NCBI GenBank assembly: GCA_007132095.1
Contig: SLPH01000058.1
Coordinates: 1-45,407 of the forward strand
Direction of reading: 5' to 3'
DNA from: Syntrophomonadaceae bacterium
GTDB taxonomy: Bacteria; Bacillota; Dethiobacteria; DTU022
DNA: 45,407 nucleotides
Both the position numbers and the translations under genes were made by a program. Shown here one piece after another: positions 1 through 8,308 of this stretch (position 1 is its first letter; the number at the start of each line of letters is the position of its first letter). The notes under the pieces were generated by a model, which was not told the DNA's origin, did no database searches, and saw nothing but the letters and a program-made list of their open reading frames with translations.

Positions 1-41
1 ATTTCCGAAAGGCCAGCAAGCCTTATATCAATAATAGAGGA

Positions 42-839
42 GTGAGTGCGATTAACCTGAGGGGTCAGGAAAGAGAATACGGTTACCTGTCCAGTCTTGA
101 GGATAATAAAGAAATCAGGATGAAAAAAGGCCAGAATTATGCCGGTTACTCGGTTGGCATTCTGCACATTGACGATGTTTACTACCCCCTGGTTCCCGGT
201 AATGTTGTCAACGCCTATACCTATGATTTTCCGGTCCGGATGATGGCCGTGCCGGATCTTGATGTTCCGGGACTGCTGAGCGGGGATCCTAATTTCAGCA
301 AACCGATTATTGATGCGGCTAAAAAGCTGCAGTCTGAAGGTATCAGGGCAGTATCAGGAGCATGCGGCTTTTTCGGCCATTTTCAGAAACAGGTCGCCGA
401 AGCTTTGGATATACCGGTTGGCCTGTCAAGCATGGTCCAGATTAACTGGATCAAGAGCGTTATGAAGCCGGGTAAGAGAATCGGGGTCCTTACTGCAGAT
501 GCTTCTTCATTAACCGAACCGCTGCTTAAAAACTGCGGGATTGAAGATCCCTCAAATTTGATCGTAAAAGACTTACGGCATGGGCCGCAGTTTTCAGCCA
601 TCCTCGAAGGCAGGGGCTCTTTTGATAACGGTGTCGTTAAAAATGAAGTTGTTTCTGCAGCGCTGGAAGTTGTTGAGAACAATACCGATGTAGGGGCGAT
701 CCTTCTCGAATGCAGTGATATGCCTCCCTATGCTTCTTACATCCAGCGGGAGGTCGGGCTGCCCGTATTCGACTTTATCACCCTGATCAGGTGGCTTCAT
801 TATGCCACTACTCATAAACCGTATTCAGGCCATATATAA
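42..839 (+). CDS. Aspartate/glutamate racemase family protein
   Basis: The protein has the two-cysteine pattern of the Asp/Glu/hydantoin racemase superfamily: Cys108 in SGACGFFGHF and Cys224 in LLECSDMPPY, each at the end of a beta strand. Such enzymes are cytosolic, cofactor-independent racemases, isomerases or decarboxylases that use paired cysteines as acid and base. The substrate cannot be read from sequence. Neighbours include a D-aminoacylase-like amidohydrolase and a C-N hydrolase, so an amino acid or N-substituted amino acid is possible. The start is uncertain. GTG at 42 lies only one base after the GAGG motif, an ATG at 120 (residue 27) also fits the family's usual N-terminus, and the frame stays open back to the window edge, so the gene may begin upstream. 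A hairpin terminator follows at 897-931. Confidence 0.8.
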   Translation: MSAINLRGQEREYGYLSSLEDNKEIRMKKGQNYAGYSVGILHIDDVYYPLVPGNVVNAYTYDFPVRMMAVPDLDVPGLLSGDPNFSKPIIDAAKKLQSEGIRAVSGACGFFGHFQKQVAEALDIPVGLSSMVQINWIKSVMKPGKRIGVLTADASSLTEPLLKNCGIEDPSNLIVKDLRHGPQFSAILEGRGSFDNGVVKNEVVSAALEVVENNTDVGAILLECSDMPPYASYIQREVGLPVFDFITLIRWLHYATTHKPYSGHI

Positions 840-896
840 AACCGCTGATGCTTCTGCAACATTTATAGCGGCCATGTTTGAAGGTGAAGACAAATT

Positions 897-931
897 AAGG
901 GCTGCCCGGGGTAAATTTACGGGCGGCCCTT
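897..931 (+). terminator. Hairpin terminator after the racemase-family gene
   Basis: A 12-bp stem, AAGGGCTGCCCG paired with CGGGCGGCCCTT with one G-U pair, closes an 11-base loop 57 bp after the stop codon. The following bases are T-poor at first (AATCATGTTGTTTT). It sits between convergent genes and could act in both directions. Confidence 0.6.
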
Positions 932-1028
932 AATCATGTTGTTTTCCCGGCATGGGCGTAAACTGTGCCGATTCTCAGGGATGCAATAAAACCCTCAGGC
1001 CGGGGTTCGGCCTAAAAGGTTATCTTCA

Positions 1029-2378
1029 TTACTTTGCATAGCCCAACTTCATCAACGTTTTCTCCAGCGAAACAGCCAGCTTTTGGATCATCATTTCAAT
1101 TTCTGCTTCGGAAATCGTGAAAGGCGGCCCGATGACAAGGTAGTCTCGCGGAATTATGTCGGCTGTAGGACCGACACCGGTATATGTGATCAACCCTTCC
1201 TCTAATGCTGTTTCACGAACTTTTTCTGCAACAGAGAGCGCAGGGTCAAATGATTCCTTACTGCTGCGATCCAAAACCAGCTCCAGGCCCATCAGGAGGC
1301 CGGTTCCGCGAATATCACCAACATGGGGGTGATCGGAAAAAGCTGCATGCAAATTCTTTTTAAGCAGTTCACCTTTTGGCCCAACCTGCTCAAATAACTT
1401 TTGTTCTCTTAAATAGCGGTGGACGGCAACGGCTCCTGCGCAGCTAACCGGGTTGCCCTGGTAAGTATAACCATGGTAAAACTTACCCCAGTTGGCGCTG
1501 AATACATCATGTATATCTTTGTGGGCTATGACTGCGCCCATGGGGATATAGCCGCCCCCAAGCCCTTTGCCCAGTGTGGTTAAGTCAGACGTTACGCCCC
1601 ATAGTTCCTGGGCTGTATAGCTGCCGGGTCGACCATAGCCGCAGAGAACTTCGTCGCAGATTAGCAGCACATCATGCTTTGAGCAAATTTCCCTGATCCT
1701 GGGGAAATACTCTTTTGGCGGCACGCTGGCTGCAGCAGAAGTACCAATAATCGGTTCGGCGATGAATGCGGCCACGTTGTCAGCGCCTTCGGCAAGGATT
1801 GTCTTTTCCAGTTCTTCAGCGCAAATAATTCCGCATTGCGGGTAGCTCAGGCCGTAGTAGCAGCGGTAGCAATGGGGGGCGGGGATCAAGGGGAAATTCA
1901 TCAACAGGGGAGAATACATCTTCCGACGTTCTACGTTACCGGCAGCTGAAAGGGTGGCAAAAGAACTTCCATGGTAGCTGAGCCTTCTGCCGATGACTTT
2001 GTATTTGCTGCTTTTCCCTCTTTGCATGTGATATTGCAGGGCCATGCTGATAGCAGTTTCGTTTGCTTCGGTTCCTCCCGACAAAAAATAGGCATAATCA
2101 AGCCCTTCAGGGGCCTTTTCTGTTACGAGGGCAGCTAACTCCTCCTGGGCTTCAGTGGTGAAAGTGCTGCCGTGGGCATAGCCTGTTTTCAGGGCCTCAT
2201 TTTTCAGTGCTTCAGCTACGGAGCTGACACCGTAGCCAATATTAGTGACCAGGCAACCGGAAGAGCCGTCTAAATACCTTTTGCCCTCTCCATCGTAAAG
2301 GTATACTCCTTCGCCGCGAACCGCAACAGGGTAATCTTTGTTTTGTGAACGGTAAAAAACATGCCCTTTCTTTAACAT
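1029..2378 (-). CDS. Class-III PLP-dependent aminotransferase (omega-amino acid type)
   Basis: This 449-residue protein is a fold-type I, class-III aminotransferase. It shows the cofactor-phosphate motif SGGTEANE near residue 100, the DEV motif in LLICDEVLCGYGRPG, and the Schiff-base lysine in TTLGKGLGGGYIPMGAV. The family moves the terminal amino group of omega-amino acids, GABA, beta-alanine or diamines onto pyruvate or 2-oxoglutarate. The exact substrate is not visible. An unusual cysteine-rich insert, PHCYRCYYGLSYPQCG, lies near residues 188-203. ATG at 2378 follows CAGGAG at good spacing. Beside the putrescine-aminotransferase operon, a GABA aminotransferase role would complete putrescine to succinate semialdehyde, but that is inference. 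It is separated from its upstream neighbour by a strong terminator, so it is probably its own transcription unit. Confidence 0.88.
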   Translation of the reverse strand: MLKKGHVFYRSQNKDYPVAVRGEGVYLYDGEGKRYLDGSSGCLVTNIGYGVSSVAEALKNEALKTGYAHGSTFTTEAQEELAALVTEKAPEGLDYAYFLSGGTEANETAISMALQYHMQRGKSSKYKVIGRRLSYHGSSFATLSAAGNVERRKMYSPLLMNFPLIPAPHCYRCYYGLSYPQCGIICAEELEKTILAEGADNVAAFIAEPIIGTSAAASVPPKEYFPRIREICSKHDVLLICDEVLCGYGRPGSYTAQELWGVTSDLTTLGKGLGGGYIPMGAVIAHKDIHDVFSANWGKFYHGYTYQGNPVSCAGAVAVHRYLREQKLFEQVGPKGELLKKNLHAAFSDHPHVGDIRGTGLLMGLELVLDRSSKESFDPALSVAEKVRETALEEGLITYTGVGPTADIIPRDYLVIGPPFTISEAEIEMMIQKLAVSLEKTLMKLGYAK

Positions 2379-2574
2379 TATTCACGCTCCTGACAAAATG
2401 TAGTTTCAAAATATCGTTATTGAAGGTCTGACTAAATAATAGCTTAGAGTGACGCACAGCGCAATATCGCTTCTAAAAAGCATTATTTTACTATATCCTG
2501 ATGGCTGGTTGATGATTATGTCAAACAGGAAAAAGTAGACTAAAGGGCCCTGAATTTAGATGGACAAGGCTAAA

Positions 2575-2611
2575 CCGCGCTCCCTGCGGCGTTTAGCGGC
2601 GGGGAGCGCGG
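2575..2611 (-). terminator. Terminator of the amidohydrolase operon
   Basis: A perfect 10-bp GC-rich stem (CCGCGCTCCC paired with GGGAGCGCGG) lies 34 bp beyond the amidohydrolase stop codon. Read on the minus strand it is followed by TTTAGCC. It separates the amidohydrolase from the 1029-2378 aminotransferase. Confidence 0.65.
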
Positions 2612-2644
2612 GATTAAATATTATCAGAGGTTTTATTAGTGGTC

Positions 2645-4027
2645 CTATAGCTCCCAGATCTTGTTAGGAAGGGTTACCGGTTTACCCGGTTTGCTATCCT
2701 GAACAAAACCGCCTTTTTCAACAACGGGAGCGCCGTTAACAATCACGTAATCGATTCCCGACGGAGGGGCATCAGGTTTACCCAGCCCGGGGTAATCACT
2801 ATTGTCGCGAATCTCTTTCAGGTCAAAAATAACCAGGTCGGCATCGGCGCCCGGACGAAGGTGCCCCTTGTCAGTGAGCCCAAGCCGCTGTGCCGGCAGC
2901 AGGGTGCACTTTTTAACTGCTTGCAATAGAGTAAGTATGCCTGTTTCGCGGACCATCAACCTGAAAAATCTGGGATAAGTCCCGCTATCCTGGGGATGTC
3001 CGGAGCCCGGCTCGGGTGACCCGACGCATCCGTCTGTCGAAACCATTACAAAGTATGCGGATAGCGCTTCAAGGACTTCGCTGTCCCGTCCGGCAAAGGC
3101 AACAATTACTGTATCAGGTTCATCTTGACGAAGCTTCTCAAACAGGGGCTGGTCGCACTGGCGTCCGGCGAAAGGACCGGTAGAAACATAGAAATCACTG
3201 TAATCAATGCCCCACTTTTCAAGACAGCCCGGATCAAAGACAGCGGATCCGATAAAAGTGGCAAACGCGCTGTAAAGGCCGCTGTCAGCAGTAATGTCAA
3301 GCCCTTCCCTGCGGGCATCGGCGATCATATTAAGAGCTTCGGTCATCATGCCCATTCCCACCATATAGGCTAAGTGGGCCACTTGGATTGAAGCGCCTGT
3401 TTCCCGGGCCAACCTGATTACCTCGTGAATTGCTTCAAGGCCTCGCCATGAATCATAACGGGTATGGATAGCGACCGGCTTGTTATAAAGGGCGGCTATT
3501 TTACTCAGTTCCCTGACCTCTTCGAACGAGCTGCCAGGAGCATACTCCAGACCCAGTGAAAGACCCAGGGCTCCTTCTTCTAATCCCTTTTCCAGTCTTC
3601 TGGTCATAGCTTCAATTTGATCTGCTGAAGCCGGGGCGTAAACATCTGTTAGTCCCGCTTCAGTCCGCATGCTAAAAGAATGCCCCACCAACTGACCCTG
3701 GTTTATGGGAAAGCCGGTTTCGGACATCTCCTGGAAGAATTGTTTTGGCCCAACAGGGCTGAGGCCGCAATTTCCGCCAACAGTGGTTGTGATCCCCTGC
3801 ATAGCGTAAAGCATGCCCCCGTATTGATAATTATCAACATGCGAGTGGATATCAATAAAACCGGGGCAGACAACTTTAAGGTCTGCATCGATCACTTTTT
3901 GTCCTTCAAGCTCACCCCTGGTTACGACGGCCACTTTTTCGTCTTTGATACCGATGTTGGCTAGAGTTAGCAAATCACTTGACGGTTCAACTAAAGTTGC
4001 GTTATTTATGACCAGATCAAACTGCAT
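2645..4027 (-). CDS. D-aminoacylase-type amidohydrolase (N-acyl-D-amino-acid deacylase family)
   Basis: A 460-residue metal-dependent amidohydrolase. The HxH motif (His61, His63 in GFIDIHSHVD), Cys87 in GGNCG, His188 (AIHTRYD), His218 (VAHLAYM) and Asp332 (STDG) match the zinc ligands of D-aminoacylase, including the bridging cysteine peculiar to that family. Family members hydrolyse N-acyl or N-carbamoyl groups from D-amino acids and related amides. The closing HPQDSGTYPR segment resembles the HPR-YG-FPR signature, but diverged. ATG at 4027 follows CGGGAG. It lies 21 bp after the C-N hydrolase gene, so the two are co-transcribed. Together with the racemase-family gene this resembles hydantoin/N-carbamoyl amino acid pathways. 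The true substrate is unknown. Confidence 0.85.
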   Translation of the reverse strand: MQFDLVINNATLVEPSSDLLTLANIGIKDEKVAVVTRGELEGQKVIDADLKVVCPGFIDIHSHVDNYQYGGMLYAMQGITTTVGGNCGLSPVGPKQFFQEMSETGFPINQGQLVGHSFSMRTEAGLTDVYAPASADQIEAMTRRLEKGLEEGALGLSLGLEYAPGSSFEEVRELSKIAALYNKPVAIHTRYDSWRGLEAIHEVIRLARETGASIQVAHLAYMVGMGMMTEALNMIADARREGLDITADSGLYSAFATFIGSAVFDPGCLEKWGIDYSDFYVSTGPFAGRQCDQPLFEKLRQDEPDTVIVAFAGRDSEVLEALSAYFVMVSTDGCVGSPEPGSGHPQDSGTYPRFFRLMVRETGILTLLQAVKKCTLLPAQRLGLTDKGHLRPGADADLVIFDLKEIRDNSDYPGLGKPDAPPSGIDYVIVNGAPVVEKGGFVQDSKPGKPVTLPNKIWEL

Positions 4028-4048
4028 CGGCTCAACTCCCGAAATTTA

Positions 4049-4912
4049 TTATTCAATAACTTTTTTCAGTATTTCTCCATATGTATCTACGCGGCGGTCA
4101 CGGTGGAACTGTAATACATCGCGGGACTTCTTGATCTCATCAAGATCGCATTCAGCCATAATAATCTCGTCATCCCTGGTTTTGGCCTTGGCCAGGATTT
4201 CGCCCCAGGGATTACTGATGAAACTGCAGCCGTAAAAGCTCATTTCACCTTCTTCGCCAACGCGGTTTACCGCTGCCACAAACATGTTATTGCAGATTCC
4301 ATGAGCACGGATAGCGGTAATCCAGGGTTCTGAAGTGTCTAAATCGGGATCGTCCGGTTCAGATCCGATTGCTGAAGGGTAGAAAACAATGTCTGCCCCT
4401 TTTAAGGCAACAATGCGGGAGGCTTCGGGGAACCACTGATCCCAGCAGATCAGAATGGCAATTTTCCCGAACCGGGTTCGAAACACGGGATAACCCATGT
4501 CCCCGGGAGTAAAATAGTATTTTTCAATATACTGTGGCCCTTCTGGAATATGGTTTTTTCTATATTTGCCAAGGTATGTTCCGTCTGCGTCGATAACGGC
4601 GGCAGTGTTGAAGTAAACTCCGTCCATTGCATATTCATAAACAGGAACCAGGAGTACAACTCCCAGCTCTTTTGCCAGCTCCTGAAACAGTTTGGTAGTT
4701 GGCCCGGGAACCGGTTCAGCCCAGTCATATTTTTTTACGTCGATAGTTTGTGGAAAATACCGGCCCTTAAAAAGCTCCTGGGGGCAGATGATTTTAGCTC
4801 CACCTTCGGCAGCTTCGCGAATTAACCTGATCGCTTTTTCCAGGTTTTCATTTTGATCTTCCGAGCAGGTCTGCTGGATTATAGCTACACTAACAGCGCC
4901 TTTTTTCATCAT
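4049..4912 (-). CDS. Carbon-nitrogen hydrolase, N-carbamoylputrescine amidase-like
   Basis: A nitrilase-superfamily hydrolase with the Glu-Lys-Cys triad: Glu46 (CPQELF), Lys119 (YRKNHIP) and Cys156 (ILICWDQWFPEA). The stretch CWDQWFPEA plus YPSAIGSEP is characteristic of the AguB branch, which converts N-carbamoylputrescine to putrescine, CO2 and ammonia. Beta-ureidopropionase is the main alternative. I chose ATG 4912 because AAGGAG lies 10 bases upstream and the resulting 287 residues fit the family. The frame extends to GTG 4963, but that adds an untypical leader that contains the SD itself. It sits between the NhaC-family transporter and the amidohydrolase with short gaps. A carbamoylputrescine role agrees with the putrescine aminotransferase encoded further upstream. 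Confidence 0.85.
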   Translation of the reverse strand: MMKKGAVSVAIIQQTCSEDQNENLEKAIRLIREAAEGGAKIICPQELFKGRYFPQTIDVKKYDWAEPVPGPTTKLFQELAKELGVVLLVPVYEYAMDGVYFNTAAVIDADGTYLGKYRKNHIPEGPQYIEKYYFTPGDMGYPVFRTRFGKIAILICWDQWFPEASRIVALKGADIVFYPSAIGSEPDDPDLDTSEPWITAIRAHGICNNMFVAAVNRVGEEGEMSFYGCSFISNPWGEILAKAKTRDDEIIMAECDLDEIKKSRDVLQFHRDRRVDTYGEILKKVIE

Positions 4913-4978
4913 AATTTCTATCTCCTTTTTGTTGTTCATTAAACTGCTCACCGCAGAGGACACTTAAGCAAACTTGGT

Positions 4979-6352
4979 CTAGATGGTTGCGAACCCGACG
5001 ATCAGGTAGAGTAAGATAGCCAGGCCTGCCGGTATTATCAGCATAGGCAGGGTAGTCTTTGCATATTCGATATTGGGGATCTGGGTTGATGCACAGGTCA
5101 GAGTGGCTGCGTCGCCGTAGAAACAGGCATGGCTGCCGAAAGCTGCGGCAGAAATGACCGCGCCTGATGCCAGGAATACATTGACGCCGTATACTCCGGC
5201 CAGGGGGATAATAATGGGCAGTGAAATTGCGGCAACACCCCAGAAAGAACCTGTGCTGAAAGCAATTAGGGCCACTACAATAAAGGTCACGGCCGGCAGC
5301 AACCCACCGGTCATAAAAGGTTCGACCGATTCGATGACAAATGCGGTAAGACCTAAACCTTCATTGGCCTGCTGTAAAAAGAAGGCGGCGCAGACAATAG
5401 CAAGGGCCGGGATCATGTTTTGGAAACCTTCCATAAATGAATCCCAGAACTGGGAGAAATTCATTACCTTCCTTGATATATATAATGCCAGGCAGGAAGT
5501 GATTGCAATTAATACACCCCAGAGCATATCTTCGGTAATAATAGTTACCGCAGCCAGGATTAGCATGGGGACGATAAAATCAAGGATCTGAGGCTTCTTT
5601 TCCCCATCCTCTTCGGCAGCTTCAGAAAGAGATTCTTCTTTAACCTTATCCCTTACCCCGGGTGGGAAGAGTTCTCCTGCTTCGGCCCGCAGTTCAGCTT
5701 TTCTCATTGGCCCGAAGGTGGGAATAACTTTCAGGGCGACCAGCGGAACAACCAGAAGGGCAGCCCAGCCATAAAACACGTAGGGGATAGTTCTAATGAA
5801 CGCCGCCGTAGCAGAACCGTCGACCAGGACGCCGTTTGCGCCTAGCTGGCCGGCCATAAAAGCAGACCAGGTGGAGAAAGGGACAATTACGCATACAACA
5901 GCGCCGGTCGAGTTAATGACATAAGCCAGCAGTTCCCGCGGCACTTTGAAGTTATCCGTTACTTTGCGCATTGCTACGCCAACAGATAAAGCGTTCAGGT
6001 AATCGTCAACAAAAATCAGCATACCTAAGATCCAGGTGCCGATTAGCGAGGTTCCTCTTCCTTTGACTACATTGGTAGCGGCAATAGAAAAGCCCTTGGC
6101 TCCGCCCGATTTTTCGAGCAGGGCAATCAGGCTTCCGAAAAGGCCGCAGACAAGAACTACCCAGACTGTGACGTCATCCATCATCACAATGTAGATTGCG
6201 TCCAGCCATGCTGGAAAGAAACCGAATCCATCGAGCAATACAAAGCCGATTAATGAGCCAAACAAGAGGGGTTCAAAAGTTCTGCGGGTGATGATGGCAA
6301 GGGCGATAACTGAAAGAGCGGGGATAACACTAATAATGCCCATATGTTCCAT
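4979..6352 (-). CDS. NhaC-family sodium/proton antiporter-like transporter
   Basis: This 457-residue polytopic membrane protein has about eleven hydrophobic segments and a charged cytoplasmic loop near residues 215-255. The segment GMLIFVDDYLNALSVG carries the paired acidic residues typical of the NhaC / ion-transporter superfamily, and GSFWGVAAISLPIIIPLA is also typical. Members exchange Na+ for H+, and some move small organic solutes. As first gene of the unit it may import the amide or amine handled by the two hydrolases downstream, but no specificity can be read. AAGGAGG lies 11 bases before ATG 6352. No sigma-54 signature was seen in the 200 bp upstream, so its promoter differs from that of the PatA operon. 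Confidence 0.85.
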   Translation of the reverse strand: MEHMGIISVIPALSVIALAIITRRTFEPLLFGSLIGFVLLDGFGFFPAWLDAIYIVMMDDVTVWVVLVCGLFGSLIALLEKSGGAKGFSIAATNVVKGRGTSLIGTWILGMLIFVDDYLNALSVGVAMRKVTDNFKVPRELLAYVINSTGAVVCVIVPFSTWSAFMAGQLGANGVLVDGSATAAFIRTIPYVFYGWAALLVVPLVALKVIPTFGPMRKAELRAEAGELFPPGVRDKVKEESLSEAAEEDGEKKPQILDFIVPMLILAAVTIITEDMLWGVLIAITSCLALYISRKVMNFSQFWDSFMEGFQNMIPALAIVCAAFFLQQANEGLGLTAFVIESVEPFMTGGLLPAVTFIVVALIAFSTGSFWGVAAISLPIIIPLAGVYGVNVFLASGAVISAAAFGSHACFYGDAATLTCASTQIPNIEYAKTTLPMLIIPAGLAILLYLIVGFATI

Positions 6353-6463
6353 ATGTGTTATTTCCTCCTTGCTGTAATATGTATTTAATTTCAGCTATAC
6401 AAACAAGGTAATTATGAATCTGTGGATCAAAAGCGTCCCCTGCGGTAAGGGGTTTAAAGGCGC

Positions 6464-6500
6464 AAAGGCCCTGGCATGCGATCCTTATACCAGGGCCTTT
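6464..6500 (-). terminator. Terminator of the PatA-AorA/AOR operon
   Basis: An 11-bp perfect stem (AAAGGCCCTGG paired with CCAGGGCCTTT) with a 15-base loop lies about 54 bp beyond the AOR stop codon. It separates the sigma-54 operon from the NhaC-family transporter unit. Confidence 0.7.
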
Positions 6501-6553
6501 ATCTGTAATCTCTCCTCTCCCGGGTTTACACCCGGCTCAGGTTTGGAACTTAT

Positions 6554-8308
6554 TTAGATATCCAGTTCCTTTTTCTTTTCGTCAGTAACCCGGCCGTCGT
6601 TATCCCAGCCGCGAGCTCCATAGTATTCGGCCAGCATCCGCTCGTAATCTTCGCGGGGGATAACCTTGCCGGCAGCAGGACCGGTTGGCAGCGGATCCTT
6701 AAAGATCCGTTCGGGCAGGGTATCATCTTTTGATGAAAAACCTTCCCGTTCGTTAAACATGCGGGCCAGGTTATATGTTCTTTCGCCTACTTTTCTCAGG
6801 TCTTCAGGGCTGATTTCATAGCCGAGCGCCGCGCTTAAAATCTGGGCCTGAGTTTCGCCGTCAAGGCCCCAGAAGTCACAGAATATGGCGCAGAACTTGG
6901 CTGAATTGCCGTCCTGCATACCTTTAACCAGGGCCCCCTTGCCCTCAACCGTGTAAGGATCGAGATCGCCGAGCGCTTCCATGGAAATCGGCCAGGCCCG
7001 CATATGACATGCGCCGCGATCTGATGTAGCGTATGCCAGACCCATCCCCCAGGAGCCACGCGGCTCGTAACCGGGAAATTCAAGACCTTTGACCTGCATG
7101 GCAAATTCTCTGCCGCCGTACTTCTCGGCCAGATCGCGCACACCGAGAGCAAGGTCAGCCCCTACGCCTTCTTTGAGGGCTATAAGGGTAGGGACTTCGA
7201 GATAGGTGTCAACATCGCCGAAGCGAAGCCCGAAGTCGTGAATGCCCTTTTCTGTCATCTCCATGGCAAAAGCGGTAACATTGCCGGCAGATATGGTGTC
7301 GAGGCCGAGATCGTCGCAAAGGCGGTTGAATTCAATTACCGCTTCAAGGTCATCAATGCCGCAGTTCGAGCCGCAAAGGGCCAGGGTTTCATATTCGGGA
7401 CCTTCAACGCGGGTATGTCCGGATTTGACATAATTGCCGCAGCCCAGTGGGCAGGCGAAGCAAGCTTTTTTGCCCACTCGGACACCTTTTACCGCTTCGG
7501 TGTCAATACCTTTGTATCCATCGAAAGTGCTCTGCTGGAAGTTCTTTGTCGGCAGGGTGCCGGTTTCATTTGTCAGCTCAACGAGCATTGGTGTTCCGTC
7601 AGTGTAAGTCCAGTAATTATCTTCGGACATGGTGTCATTGCGGCGCAGCTTGTTCATGGCTGCAGTAAATTTACGAATGTCCGGTACTGTTACGCTGCCG
7701 CTTCCTTTGACGGCGATCGCTTTCAGGTTTTTACTGCCCATAACAGCCCCAATTCCGCCGCGGCCAGCCTGGCGGTAGAGCTCAGAACTGATGCAGGACA
7801 TGGGGACCAGGTTTTCGCCCGCCTGCCCGATAGTGAGAATTTTGGCGCTGCCGAGCGCATCCTTTAGCATATGTTCAGTTTCATGAGAGCCTTTGCCCCA
7901 TAATTTCCCCGCGCTGCGCAGTTCAACATTGCCATCTTCGATATAGAGATAGACAGGAAGTTTTGCCTTTCCGGTTACAATTACCCCGTCGTAGCCGGCG
8001 TACTTCAGCTCGGGAGCGAAAGCGCCTCCGATAGAACAGTCAAGGATAGTACCTGTGGCCGGCGATTTAGAAGCTATAGCCAGTTTACCGGAATTGGGAA
8101 CGATTGTACCTGTAAGAGGGCCGGTCATTAAGACTAATACATTGTCAGCGGATAGGGGATCTACTCCCGGTTTAAGCTCTTCAAATACATACTTGATGCT
8201 CAAACCTTTGCCGCCCAGGTAATCGCGGGCCCACTGCTTGGGCAGGTTTTCAGTATGGGATTCTCCGGTCGACAAGTTTATTTTCAGGATTTTACCGGTG
8301 TATGCCAT
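6554..8308 (-). CDS. aor: Aldehyde:ferredoxin oxidoreductase, tungsten/molybdenum-bis-pterin type
   Basis: A 584-residue AOR family enzyme that oxidises aldehydes to carboxylic acids and passes two electrons at very low potential to ferredoxin. The N-terminal AOR domain starts MAYTGKILKINLSTG and includes the pterin-binding AGRGGIGAVMGSKNLKAIAV (181-200). The [4Fe-4S] ligands are Cys283, Cys286 and Cys290 in CFACPLGC, with Cys477 (AIFCDFW) as the likely fourth. The start codon follows an AAGGAGGTGA that spans the end of the preceding gene; there is no intergenic space, so translation is coupled. That gene fuses a putrescine aminotransferase to an AorA-like electron-transfer module, which implies the substrate is the aminotransferase's aldehyde product. 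Cofactor genes lie at the far right of the window. Confidence 0.95.
   Translation of the reverse strand: MAYTGKILKINLSTGESHTENLPKQWARDYLGGKGLSIKYVFEELKPGVDPLSADNVLVLMTGPLTGTIVPNSGKLAIASKSPATGTILDCSIGGAFAPELKYAGYDGVIVTGKAKLPVYLYIEDGNVELRSAGKLWGKGSHETEHMLKDALGSAKILTIGQAGENLVPMSCISSELYRQAGRGGIGAVMGSKNLKAIAVKGSGSVTVPDIRKFTAAMNKLRRNDTMSEDNYWTYTDGTPMLVELTNETGTLPTKNFQQSTFDGYKGIDTEAVKGVRVGKKACFACPLGCGNYVKSGHTRVEGPEYETLALCGSNCGIDDLEAVIEFNRLCDDLGLDTISAGNVTAFAMEMTEKGIHDFGLRFGDVDTYLEVPTLIALKEGVGADLALGVRDLAEKYGGREFAMQVKGLEFPGYEPRGSWGMGLAYATSDRGACHMRAWPISMEALGDLDPYTVEGKGALVKGMQDGNSAKFCAIFCDFWGLDGETQAQILSAALGYEISPEDLRKVGERTYNLARMFNEREGFSSKDDTLPERIFKDPLPTGPAAGKVIPREDYERMLAEYYGARGWDNDGRVTDEKKKELDI

Noticed and set aside
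7238-7867. Plus-strand 209-codon open frame inside the AOR gene
   Set aside because: Antisense shadow of a strongly conserved gene; it has no suitable ribosome binding site and its protein resembles no family.
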